From NCBI GenBank assembly GCA_036346375.1, contig CM070512.1, positions 37,680,466 to 37,744,465 of the forward strand: a stretch of DNA of 64,000 nt. The letters run 5' to 3'. A program made the position numbers and the translations under genes. The DNA comes from Guadua angustifolia. Its lineage: Eukaryota > Streptophyta > Magnoliopsida > Poales > Poaceae. Below are positions 1 through 9,663 of this stretch, one piece after another; within the stretch, counting starts at the first letter, position 1, and each line of letters begins with the position of its first letter. The notes beneath the pieces are model-generated. The model did no database searches. It saw only the letters and a program-made list of their open reading frames with translations, and was not told the origin of the DNA.

Positions 1-326
1 TCTAAACTCCACAGTGCGCTCTGCTGCTAGGGTATCACCGCCGTGCTCTAGATCCCACGCCGCCACCTGTCCAATCTTTGGGTAAAAATGGTGCGGGGGT
101 GGAATGCCGATGGCTGGCACTTGGCCATAATTGCTTCGCCGCGTCCCGAGAAATCCTCCTCGAGTCAAGTTTTGAGTGCTATTCATGGTCGGTTTGACTT
201 CCACGCCAACACGTCCTCAAAATCGTTCTAGCTTCTTTGCTCTGGCTATACAAGGGCCTCACCGCAATAGGAGTGATCACCCATTTCCAGGCCCTCATTT
301 CTCCAACGATCTTTCGGAAATTTCCA

Positions 327-674
327 ATGGCATCTCCTTCTCGCTCTACCATGCCTGTCGATGAAGCGTCGCCGCCTCCACTGCCAGCAGTAGCAATGGT
401 CTTCGTTGCCGAGGCTCCAATGCCGCCGCTTCTCGGCGAAGTGGTGGAGCACCCCCTCGACTTTGGAGAAGAAGTGCCGGTGGCACCCGCCAACGAAGAA
501 GATCCGCTCGCCGAGCTCTGGGCCGATTACAACCTCAGCCTTGCTGAAATCGCTGAGCAGGAAGCTACCACCGGCGACGTTGCCACCGTCGTCATACTGA
601 TCGAAGCTGTCCCAGCCATCGCCGAGGTTGCTGATGCCATCACTGAGGTGTTGGCCCGCGCATGCCGTGCCTAG
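327..674 (+). CDS. antisense ORF in the 3' region of the Tat element
   Basis: An open frame of 115 codons starting MASPSRSTMPVDEASPP and ending ARACRA, on the strand opposite to gag-pol, between integrase and the expected 3' LTR. The protein is acidic and rich in Ala, Glu, Val and Pro, with no domain I recognise. The coding strand is more GC-rich than the AT-rich tail after it. Several Tat-lineage elements (Grande, Retand) are known to carry antisense ORFs in exactly this place, so I read it as such an ORF rather than a host gene. The frame is open further upstream to 237, so 327 is simply the first ATG. The function is unknown. Confidence 0.5.
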   Translation: MASPSRSTMPVDEASPPPLPAVAMVFVAEAPMPPLLGEVVEHPLDFGEEVPVAPANEEDPLAELWADYNLSLAEIAEQEATTGDVATVVILIEAVPAIAEVADAITEVLARACRA

Positions 675-992
675 ATTTATCAACCTTGAAATCATGTATA
701 TGTAGAACTTAGGAAATGTAAATATTAACTCGATCGTGATGTAAAGACATTTTGCTTGAACATAGTGTCCGACTGCTTTATATGTAATTTAAAGCTTTTT
801 ACTTCTTTTCTTTATTAATTTTGATTTCATCCAAGTGGTTTGACCCCTTTTGTTATGCACTCTACTCGACTAGTCTAGCCCCTGAGCGCCGAGACTCGGC
901 TCATGGCTCTTTGACCCAGGCGCAATTTCTGAGTGACTAGAGTTCACCGATCATGGGGTCAGAGCTTCACTACTCGGAATTGACGCACTCAA

Positions 993-1073
993 ATTCAATT
1001 GCAACCATTAAATGAAAGAAACAAACATGTCGGATTCAATTGCAACCATTAAAATGAAAGAAACAAACATGTC
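993..1073. repeat. tandem duplication of a 39-40 bp unit
   Basis: ATTCAATTGCAACCATTAAA plus its following 20 bases occurs at 993-1031 and again at 1034-1073 with one extra A. It lies in the 3' noncoding region of the retrotransposon (675-1215), which otherwise shows no feature. Confidence 0.8.
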
Positions 1074-1215
1074 TTAGAAAAAATATGTGCGCATACTATT
1101 AAGCATAGTCTCCGACTTACTGCTTAGTTGGATAACAATTAAGTAGCAAGTCAAGAAAAAACTTTATTCATAATGACATAATTTAGTACAAGATTTAAGT
1201 GTAGAAACGATGTAC

Positions 1216-2451
1216 CTACTCTATGTTCCACATGTTTTCGATGATCACGCCGTCCTCGCGCTTGAGTCTGTAAGCCCCCGGGTGTGTCACTTCATCGACA
1301 ATGTAAGGGTCTTCCCAACTTGGGGAAAGTTTGTGCTCGCTTTTCTGATTCTTGCTTAGAACTAGATCTCCTTTAGAGAAGGCACGGCCTCGAACATTGT
1401 GATCATGATAGCGATGCAAGCCCTGAAGGTACTTAGCTGACTGGATTGCTGCGATGTCTCTGGCCTCCTCCAATCGGTTGAGATCTTCTAGTCGGTTTTT
1501 CTTCCGACTCGGCTTCTTTGTGTTTCCGAAACCGTGGGGATCCAAATTCCAACTCGGTAGGTAAGACCGCCTCTGAACCATATACCAGGAAAAAGGTGAC
1601 TGCCCGGTTGCCCTGCTTGGAGTAGTTCCAAGCCCCCAGAGCACCAAAGGCAATTTTTTGACCCATCGCGTAGCATATGGCTTAAGACGATCGAATATCC
1701 ATGTTTTTAAACCTTGCAGCACTATGCCGTTGGCTCGTTCAACCTGCCCATTACTTCGAGGATGGCCCACGAAAGCAAAGTAGATTTTGATGCCGAGTTC
1801 ATCACACCAATCTTGAAATTCGCCGCCTCTGAACTGAGTGCCATTATCTATGATAATTCTATTCGGCACACCAAATCTGACCACAATTTCTTGAATTAAT
1901 TCTCTGGCCTTGGCCACTATGATTGTGGCGATTGGTTTGGTTTCGATCCACTTTGTGAACTTGTCAATCGCAACGAAGAGATGGGTGAAACCACCTTAAG
2001 CCTTCTTTAGGGGTCCAACCATGTTGAGCCCCCAAACTGTGAATGGCCAGGTGATTGGAATAGTCTGCAGCTCCTGCACCGGCACATGTATCTGCTGAGC
2101 AAAAAACTAACAGCATTCACATGTATGGACGATGGCCTCCGCGTCTGATACTGCAGTCAGCCAAAAGAAACCTTGACGGTAAGCCTTACCCACTAGAGTG
2201 CTTGATGCCGCATGATGTCCGCAAATTCCCGAGTGGATTTCCTTGTGGAGATTCTTCCCTTCTTTCTCTGATATGCACCGCCTTAGAACACTAGGGGCAC
2301 TCTTCCGAAAGAGCTTTTCTCCGACCACTATATAGCTTTTACTTCGGCGCGCGATGCGTTCTGCTTGTGTGCGATCTTCCGGGAGCTTGTCCTTCAATAG
2401 ATAATCCAGATAGGGAATCATCCAGTCAGGGTTGATGACTAAAACTTTCAC
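1216..2451 (-). pseudogene. integrase remnant
   Basis: The zinc-binding N-terminal domain is at 2451-2107 (HKEIHSGICGHHAAS... VHTCECC, the H-H-C-C pattern). The catalytic core follows: AIDKFTKWIE around 1960-1930 (first Asp), IIIDNGTQFRGGEF near 1850 (second Asp) and SNGQVERANG near 1745 (Glu). The C-terminal part runs to a stop at 1216 with no chromodomain visible, as expected for Tat elements. Stops near 2000-2110 separate the two domains. Integrase would insert the cDNA copy. Confidence 0.85.
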
Positions 2452-2469
2452 CTTGGCCAGCTTTTGCTC

Positions 2470-3439
2470 CGACTTGCTCGACTCCTACTATCGGCTTATC
2501 ATGGGTTTATGAAGCTCTTCAATGAATAAGCTAGCCAGAACTGCTGCCTGACTGGAACCTAATCTTGCGAGCTCATCTGCTGCTTCATTATCTCAGCGAA
2601 GCACATGGGTGAGCACCAACCCATCGAATTTGTCTTCCAATTTACGTACCTCTTGGTAGTATGAGGCCATATTATCGCCGATGCATGATCAATCCTTCTG
2701 CACTTGGTTGATCACAAGCTGCGAGTCCCCGTGAACTGTCAATCATTGAATACTGAGCGATATGGTGATACGGAGCCCGTGGATGAGTGCCTCGTACTCG
2801 ACAGCATTGTTTGATGCTGGAAAGTGGATTTGAAGAATGTATTTCAAACGTTCCCCTCTTGGAGAGATGAGCACTACGCCTGCCCCCGCCCCACTGAGCA
2901 TGAGAGAACCATTGAAGTACATTGTCCAATACTCAAGCTCTTCAAATGGTTGTGGGACTTTGCAGTTCTATCCACTCAGTGGTGAAGTTGGCGAGTGCTT
3001 GGGATTTGATGGCAGTTCGCGATTTGAATAAAAATTCAAAGGCTCCGAGTTCGGTCGCCCACTTTGCAATTCTCCTAGTGGCTTTCCGGTTATGGAGTAT
3101 ATCTCTAATTGGAAAGGAAGTAACCACCGGAATCGAATGCTCTTAAAAATAATGCTTGAGCTTGCGAGAGGAAATCAGTACGACATATAGTAATTTCTGT
3201 ATTTGAGGATACCGTACCTTGGACTCGCCTAATGCCTCATCGACAAAATAAACTAGGCGCTGGATCTTTTGCAGGTGTCCTACCTCCTCCCACTCCACAA
3301 TGATTGCGGCACTAACTACATGAGTCCTTGCTGCTATGTAAAGCAAAAGTGGTTCCTCGGGCATCGGTGAGACCAACACTGGAGGTGTGGTCAGGAATGA
3401 CTTGAGATCCTCAAAAGCTTGTTGTGCCTCGGAGTCCAT
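2470..3439 (-). pseudogene. RNase H remnants of the gypsy pol
   Basis: Directly after the RT, 3439-3143 encodes the RT-linker/first RNase H-like block (QQAFEDLKSFLTTPPVL, AALGES-like). Further on, across several frames, 2830-2480 reads as the second plant-type RNase H (NNAVEYEALIHGL, then HGDSQLVINQVQ, then DELARLGSSQAAVL), with the catalytic Asp in HGDSQ still visible. The reading frame is interrupted repeatedly (for example a stop just before the HGDS block). A double RNase H fits the Tat lineage, which is known to carry an additional archaeal-like RNase H; which one this is I cannot decide by eye. Confidence 0.7.
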
Positions 3440-4313
3440 TGAAAGTTGCCCTGCTTCTTAAGGAGCTTCAAAAATGGAATCCCCCGTGTCCCTAGGCGGG
3501 AAATATATTTGCCGAGTGCAACCATGCATCCTGTGAGCTTCTGGACATCCTTCTGGCAAGTTAGGGGTTTCATCTTCATGATGGCATTGATCTTCTCCGA
3601 GTTTGCTTCGATACCGCGATGAGACACGATAAATCCGAGTAGCTTTCCCAAAGGAACTCCAAAGACACACTTTTGGGGATTGAGCTTCATCTTGAAGGCC
3701 CTTAGACTTTCAAACGTCTCAGCCAAATCAGAAACAAGGTCCTCCTTTACTCGAGATTTGACTACAACATCATCCACGTATGCCTCCATGTTGCATCCGA
3801 GTTGAGTGTGAATACACCATTGTATCGCGCGTTGATAGGTTGCGCTAACGTTTTTCAACCCGAATGGCATTGTGATGTAGCAGAACGCTCCAAACGGCGT
3901 AATGTATGAAGTCTTGATGCAATCTTCCTCCTTTACGCGGATCTGGTGATACCCCGAGTCTACCACCTGATCGATGCGAGGCAACCTGAATGGATCTTTT
4001 GGGCATGCTTTATTAAGATCATTATAATCAACACACATGCACCAACTTTTATTTTTTTGCGAACAAGAACAGGATTTGCTAACCAGTCAGGATGATACAC
4101 TTCTTTTATAAAGCCAACGGCTAAAAGTTTGGCGATCTCTTCCCTAATAGCATCATGGTGATCTTGCGCGAATCGTTGGAGTCGTTGCTTGATCGGCTTT
4201 GCCTTCTCGTCGATGTTCAGAGAGTGCACGATCACCTCCCTAGGGACACCAGGCATGTCTGATGGCTTCCAAGCAAAGATGTCCCTGTTCGCCTGGAGGA
4301 AGGTGATGAGCAT
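3391..4313 (-). pseudogene. reverse transcriptase remnant lacking motif A
   Basis: The N-terminal finger region is at 4313-3960 (DIFAWKPSDMPG..., then FIKEVYHPDWLANPVLVRKK) and the palm at 4038-3391 (CVDYNDLNKACPKDPF, ITPFGAFCYITMPFGL, AYVDDVVVKS). YVDD at about 3776 is the catalytic motif C. The two parts are in different frames. Between DQVVDS and GYHQIR the segment that normally carries the motif A aspartate is missing, a small in-frame deletion of a catalytic region, so this copy could not polymerise DNA. RNase H follows on the same strand. Confidence 0.88.
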
Positions 4314-4475
4314 GTCTTCCTATTTATGATCGAGCTCTGTCCCAATCAGAGCCATCTTGCCCGAGTTGGACGGGTCGAGTGCTATCTTCTTGACTCCTTC
4401 GTCAGGCTTTATTCCTGACTTGGCCTGCTTCTTGGTTGGGGCGTCTCCTTCATCTTGTAGGACCACTGCTGCTAG

Positions 4476-5042
4476 TCAGATCTTCTCCCGGTTAGCCGAC
4501 GTCTCCTGCATCTCGGCCAATTCGCAACTCTCCCTATCAAACATGAAGGATTGCTTGACATCACCACTTACCGTGATAATGCCTTTTGGCCCTGGCATCT
4601 TGAGCACCAAATAAGTGTAGTGTGGCACTGTCATGAATCTGGCTAAGCCTGGCCTTCCCAAGATGGCGTGGTACGCCATCTCGAAATCAGCCACTTCGAA
4701 ATTCAGTTACTCGGTTTGGTAGTTCTCCTTTGTACCGAACGTGACAGGCAGGGTGATCTGCCCAAGAGGTACCAATGAGGTCTTGGGGATTACCCCATGG
4801 AACGGCGATGAGCCTCACTTCAGCTCGGAGCGAGGGATCTTCATATCGTCAAAGGTTCTGGAGAAAAGGACATTGAGTCCGCTCCCTCCGTCGACCAACA
4901 CTCTCTTGAGTTTGATACTGCGAACAACAGGGTCCAGTACCAGAGGATATCCCCCTAGGTATGGAACATGGTCGGGATGATCCGAGCAGTCAAACGTGAT
5001 CAGAACTTCAGACCACCTCAAGTATTGGGGGGTCGCCGGCAT
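4476..5042 (-). pseudogene. retrotransposon aspartic protease remnant
   Basis: The segment at 5042-4815 carries the retropepsin active-site block VLVDGGSGLNVLF, with Gly in place of the usual second active-site-adjacent residue pattern D-[ST]-G seen in many other families; DGGSG is normal for this plant group. The following frame (4694-4476) has the AYHAILGRPGLARFM block that follows the protease in Tat-type elements. The two pieces are in different frames. The protease would cleave the Gag-Pol precursor. It sits between gag (right) and RT (left), as expected. Confidence 0.8.
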
Positions 5043-5181
5043 GACTGTATTGATTTCCCGAGCGATAAGTTTTTGCTTCCGCTTGGACTCATATGCGGCC
5101 GAGCCTTCGAATATATAATTAAGCTCACGCTCGGTCTGTTGGTAGTCATCCTCACCAGGAGGGTCCTACTTCTTGTTAGCC

Positions 5182-7136
5182 TCACCTCTTTTTGGATCTG
5201 ACTGCTTGTTGCTTTCTTTCGCAAATCTTTTCAAAGTGAAGAAATCTTTGGTAGCATGCTTCCCCTTGGGATGGAAAGGACAGAGAGATTCCATTACCTT
5301 GTTGTAATCTTCTGTCTGCAGCACTCGGGGCCAACTGCGCTCTGCTACCGCGACCAGCTCCTCGCCCTTCCATTTCTTGTCCTTCTGTTTGGAGGACTCG
5401 GCGTGATCCTTCTTGTCCTTTTGGCGTGGACGGTCATCCTAGCACTCAGCTAGGGCATCCGAGGTCGTGGCGTAGCGATCCGCTAATGCGAACATCTCCT
5501 TTACCATAGTCGATGGCTTCCGGGACATCTTTTTGATCAGGTCGGCATCGTTGACTCCTTTCTGAAAGGCTGCTATGACGACCGCTTTTGAGACATCCCG
5601 AATCATGTTCTTCTTCTTCATGAAGCATCTAATGAATTCCCGAAGAGACTCATTCTTCTTCTGATGAAGTTGGTATAGTTCTCACAGGGTTCCAAGCCTC
5701 TCATAGGTGCCCTGGAAGTTCACGATGAACTGCTCACAAAGATCTCCCCAGGAATCTATAGAATTCTCTGGAAGACCTGTGAGCTAGGTTTGAGCTGATG
5801 GGGTGAGGGTGATTGGCAAGTAGTTTGCCATCACATTGTGGTCACCTTCGGCTGCCTTGATTGCAAGGGCGTAAACCTGCAGCTAAGCCTCTGGGTCCCT
5901 CTCCCCGTCGAACATGACGATGCCCTCAGGGTTGAAACCTTCGGGCTATACCACTCGACGGAGCCGAGCGGTAAACGCGCGGACTCCATCAATGGATCCA
6001 TCATCGCGCTGTGTTGGAGATTGGCATGGTGGAGTCCTGACTCGGCGATCTTCGTCGTCCCGCCAGCCACGGTGGTGGTGGTCCCTGCAATCATTGCGAT
6101 TATCGCACCGATCGTTGCGGTTGTCTCTGCCATCATGGTTAATGCCGAAACGCTCATAGTCGTCATCGCGCTGGCGCCGTTCATCATCCTCTCGCTCACG
6201 TTGCCTGGCATTAAGATCCAAGAAGAGGTCGCGGTTGAGACTCTGATAGGCGTCCTCATCACGGTGGGACTCGTGCTAACTGTGCGTGGTCCAACTACGG
6301 CGGTCCGACTGCTAGTGGTCTTAGTGGCTGTGCGAGCGCGGGAGGGCATCACCCCTGCAGGATCTCCCTAGTTGTGCTGAATTGGTGCCGCCATCACCAT
6401 GGAGTCAACTTGAGCCACGATCGAGGCAGCGGGGCTATCGGCCCCAAGCGTTGGGCCCAGGGTGTCAAGTAGCATCTTGGAGGCGACAATGTTCTGCTGC
6501 GGCGTTTGGAAGATAGCTTGGTCCCCCATTTTTTCCTGCAGGATGTCTTCGTTGATGTTGCGGTCTCGGTTTCTGAGAGTCCGTGTACGCGCTTCTTGGG
6601 CCTCACGATGACATCGATCTGCCTCCGTCGCTTCTTCGGCATCCCTCTGGTGTTGAGACTCGGTCTGCTGGTCTTCGATCGCACAGACGCCATGGAAATC
6701 TTGGCAACTTCCCGTGCTATTCTCTGACTCGGCGTCTGAGCCAGAGGAGTGCAGAGGGGATAAGCCGAGTTGATCCTCGATTCTGAGTGGGTTGCTGCTG
6801 ATGACGCCCACCACCCCGAGATTCGTCTATGGCTGAGTCTTCACCATATCCGAGTTGGAAAGCAAGTCCCCGGCGTACTGCTTGCGAGTAGTTGGCTGTG
6901 GCATTCCCTAACCCAAACGGGAGTCCAGATGAAGTACCATTGAAGTTCCTTTCAGATTGGATCTGGTTCGAGTCCGAAAGAGCAAGCTTACCGAGGTTGT
7001 CGGCGATGAAGTCCAGGCTCCCGAAGCGGAAATTTTGGTTGGGAGTGAAGGTGACGGCGACTCTGTTGATTGATGCATCGAGCTTGACGAGATTGATCTT
7101 CGCGCTTCCCCTACCTGGCGTGCCAACAGTCGACAT
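5182..7136 (-). pseudogene. gag polyprotein remnant (Tat-lineage gypsy)
   Basis: Gag would form the nucleocapsid of the retrotransposon particle. The minus strand keeps a start about one base from the LTR (MSTVGTPGRG at 7136), an N-terminal region to about 6370, an Arg/Asp-rich linker at 6221-5946, the retrotransposon gag core at 5628-5439 (FQKGVNDADLIKKMSRKP, a recognisable block) and a basic C-terminal part at 5373-5182 (CPFHPKGKH-type wording in one frame). These pieces lie in different frames separated by stops, so there is no continuous protein. Upstream is the LTR promoter; downstream is the protease. Identification as gag is firm; the exact ends of each piece are approximate. Confidence 0.8.
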
Positions 7137-7140
7137 TTGT

Positions 7141-7597
7141 TGTCGGTAATAATGAATATGGGGCTATGCGCTGGATCCAAACTCGATGGTAGCACAAGAC
7201 ACGGGATTTATACAGGTTCAAACCCTCACGAAGGAGGTAATACCTTAGTCCTATGCTCTGGGATTTGATGTTGTGTATGTGGATGATGATCTCTATGATC
7301 TTCTGCCGAACTAGGGTCCCTCGCCCCCTTTTATATAGTTGGGGGGTAGGGTTTACAAGGAGGAGTCCTAGTTGGTTACAAGGTGGAGATTTTATCTCTA
7401 TCCGAATATGATAACATCCAGTGATTACAATCATATCTTTCCTGTTATAGATTGATTGCTATCTTTAAGCCTTCCTTGGTGGGTACGGTGGTGGCAGTCC
7501 GGATGGTTCCCGTCTCTGCGTGGCCAGCTCGGCCCATCCCCTCTTGGATGGTCCTTGTGGCTCGTCATGGAGATACTTGGGGTCCATGAACTCCACA
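7141..7597 (-). repeat. 5' LTR of the Tat-lineage retrotransposon
   Basis: On the minus strand the segment begins TGTGGAGTTCATGGACC and ends in TTACCGACA, i.e. TG...CA termini. It contains a TATATAAAAG box about 260 bases in, then a transcribed leader. Immediately inside (minus strand) lies GTTGGCACGCCAGGTAGGGG, a conserved stretch next to the LTR in this group. The inner border could be 7138 instead of 7141 because TG occurs twice. Confidence 0.8.
7329..7337 (-). promoter_or_regulatory. TATA box of the retrotransposon LTR
   Basis: TATATAAAA on the minus strand, followed downstream by the R/U5-like part of the LTR. Its place inside the LTR and the following transcribed leader support it as the Pol II core promoter of the element. 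Confidence 0.6.
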
Positions 7598-7735
7598 AAA
7601 CTCAATCATATTTAAAAGATATAAAATTAACAAATTACTAAATAGTAGGATATGTTGTCTTTTACTATCAAGAAAATAACATTTTACTGCATATGACTTA
7701 AGGTATTGCTATATGCAGTGTAAAGCACTCTTATA

Positions 7736-8590
7736 GTGTAAAATTTATGAAAATCATATGTATAAGTTTTTAAAAATTCTCAAAAAATTACCATATGTAG
7801 AGGAGGTGAGCTTCTACATCCCTGTAAAATTTGAAGACTTTATTCAATTGCATTTGAAAGATATGAAATTGATAAAGCACAAAACAGTGAAAAATCACTA
7901 GTCAGCCAAATTTGAGTTTTTCATATCTTTCAGATGATATTGATTTTGGTCTTCAAATTATACAAGATATTATAATCCCACCTAACCTACGTATGATAAT
8001 TTTTTGCGAATTTTTGAAATCTTTTACATGTGGTTTTCATGAATAAGAATTGAGTTCTATTTGTCGAACCCATAGTAAAATATTTGAAAAATTCTCAAAA
8101 CAATTACCATACGTAGTGGAAGTGAGATTTTACAACCTTGTAAAATTTGAAGACCAAATTCTACCTTATTGAAAGATATGAAATTGATAAAGCGCTAAAT
8201 AGTGAAAAATCACTATCTAGATGAATTTGTCTTTTTATATCTTTCAGCTGATATTGATTTTGGTCTTTACATTTTGCAAAGTTGTAAAATTTCACCTCCC
8301 CTATGTATGGTAATTTTTTGAGAATATTTGAAAACTTTTACGTTTGGTTTTCATAAATTTTACACAGTAGTAGTGGTTTTGTTTGTACACTTTATTTCAG
8401 TATAGTAACATCATGTGTAATAGCTAGTAACATATCATTTGTTTGAATAGTAAAAGGCAACATACCCAATATTTTTAAAAGTTCATAAAAATATTTGTAC
8501 ATATTTTCAAAAATTCTCAAAAAAATTACCACACATATAGGAGGTGAGATTCTACAATCCTATAAAATTTGAAGATCAAAATTAATCTTA
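7736..8590. repeat. tandem AT-rich foldback units
   Basis: Two units (about 7760-8045 and 8080-8360) are each imperfect palindromes. The left arm reads AAATTCTCAAAA-ATTACC, then GAGGTGAG and TGTAAAATTTGAAGAC; the right arm is its reverse complement ending GGTAATTTTTTGAG. The outer ends also pair: GTGTAAAATTTATGAAAA near 7737 against TTTTCATAAATTTTACAC near 8350-8366. A third half unit lies at about 8500-8590. There is no coding content. It could be a foldback/MITE-like element; I did not find a clear target-site duplication. Confidence 0.65.
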
Positions 8591-8746
8591 TTTTAAAGTT
8601 ATGGCTAAATCAAAACGAGAAAGATTCATGTACAAACAAGATGTAGCATTTATTAGTCATTTACTAGTTGGAAGACGGTGTGTGTTAAATGGCATGGTTC
8701 GGTCAGTCTGCGACTGGCATGTAGGCTATGCATAGCTGTAGAATAG

Positions 8747-8776
8747 CATACATACATACATGCATGCATGCATGCA
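8747..8776. repeat. CATA/CATG microsatellite
   Basis: Alternating CATA then CATG tetranucleotides (CATACATACATACATGCATG and onward). The rest of 8591-9263 is AT-rich spacer in which I see no gene. Confidence 0.85.
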
Positions 8777-9663
8777 CATCTATGCAAGTGCACATAAAAT
8801 TTATTTGCACCGTGGTATATATGCAAGCTTGTGTAGCAGAGGATCTGTAGTGATGAAATTAAGATACATGATAGTATCCATCTGTTGATCGATCATTACA
8901 AATAGAACCGAACTCGATCTTCCATGCGTACAAACTCCGTGTAATTAATACATGAGATCCAAAGGATGCTCACACACCGTAGATGTGTACTTGTAGGGTG
9001 CAGTGTTGTAATTGTTATCGAACAAAAAGAAAATACATAAGGGAGGTGTCACACCAAAAGAAAGTAGATGAAGATACGATTTTCAAGGCATGTTCAGTAG
9101 TACGAAATTTGTTGCCCTCATGAGTCTTGACATAAAAAGATTTTTAGTGGCATAACGGAGAGAGAACGCAAGAGACAACCCAAACTATCTCTCACTCCAA
9201 TATATCCTTGGCACAAGACACAATGTAATTGGAGAGTGTGTATTTGACGTATGTTAAATATTGTCTCTACTATTAAAGTGGTTGTGGGTGGTGGATACAA
9301 TTATCGTATCTACTATTGAAGATGCCAATTAAAAAATTATAAAGCATAAGTCATACATATTTGGGAAATAAACACATTTAATAAAGATGTCTTATAAATT
9401 TGACTAGGATGGCTTGACTATTAACAACATTTAGCTGTAAATTATTGACAACTATTTCCTCCCAACGATATATAATCCATACTCTATACTATGATTAGCT
9501 TAATATCCATGTGTTGCAACTGATCTCAAGTATACCTAACATAAGTTCTAAACTTACAAAACCAATATGCATAAGGATATCCCTACATATGACAGTGTCA
9601 TACATGATTATATACATCCTGCTTTAATTTACTAATGTGATTGCACTACACTACTGACTGTAG

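Larger units (their letters stand above)
1..7597 (-). mobile_element. Ty3/gypsy LTR retrotransposon, Tat lineage, partial
   Basis: Reading the minus strand from right to left gives LTR, gag, protease, RT, RNase H and integrase, the Ty3/gypsy order. The wording of the gag, protease and RT segments and an antisense ORF between integrase and the missing 3' LTR fit the grass Tat (RIRE2/Grande-like) lineage; that assignment is from family knowledge, not alignment. The right edge is the outer end of the 5' LTR, after which AAACT (7598-7602) would be one copy of the target-site duplication. The 3' LTR lies left of the window, so the duplication cannot be checked. Every coding part is broken by stops, frameshifts or deletions, so the copy is not autonomous. 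Confidence 0.92.

Noticed and set aside
5831..6371. Plus-strand ORF of 177 codons opposite gag
   Set aside because: It is the antisense shadow of the Arg/Asp-rich gag linker; the hydrophobic Val/Ile content is the complement of the Asp/Arg/Asn codons.
9309..9323. Alternative Helitron 5' end TCTACTATTGAAG after A
   Set aside because: It has the required preceding A but fits the grass 5' pattern less well than TCTCTACTATTAAAG at 9264; kept only as a fallback.
9641..9663. Start of the NBS-LRR frame at 9641 (TTG)
   Set aside because: The first codons (MHYTTDC if read as a start) lie before a good intron acceptor and show no similarity to NLR proteins; the exon more likely begins at 9664.
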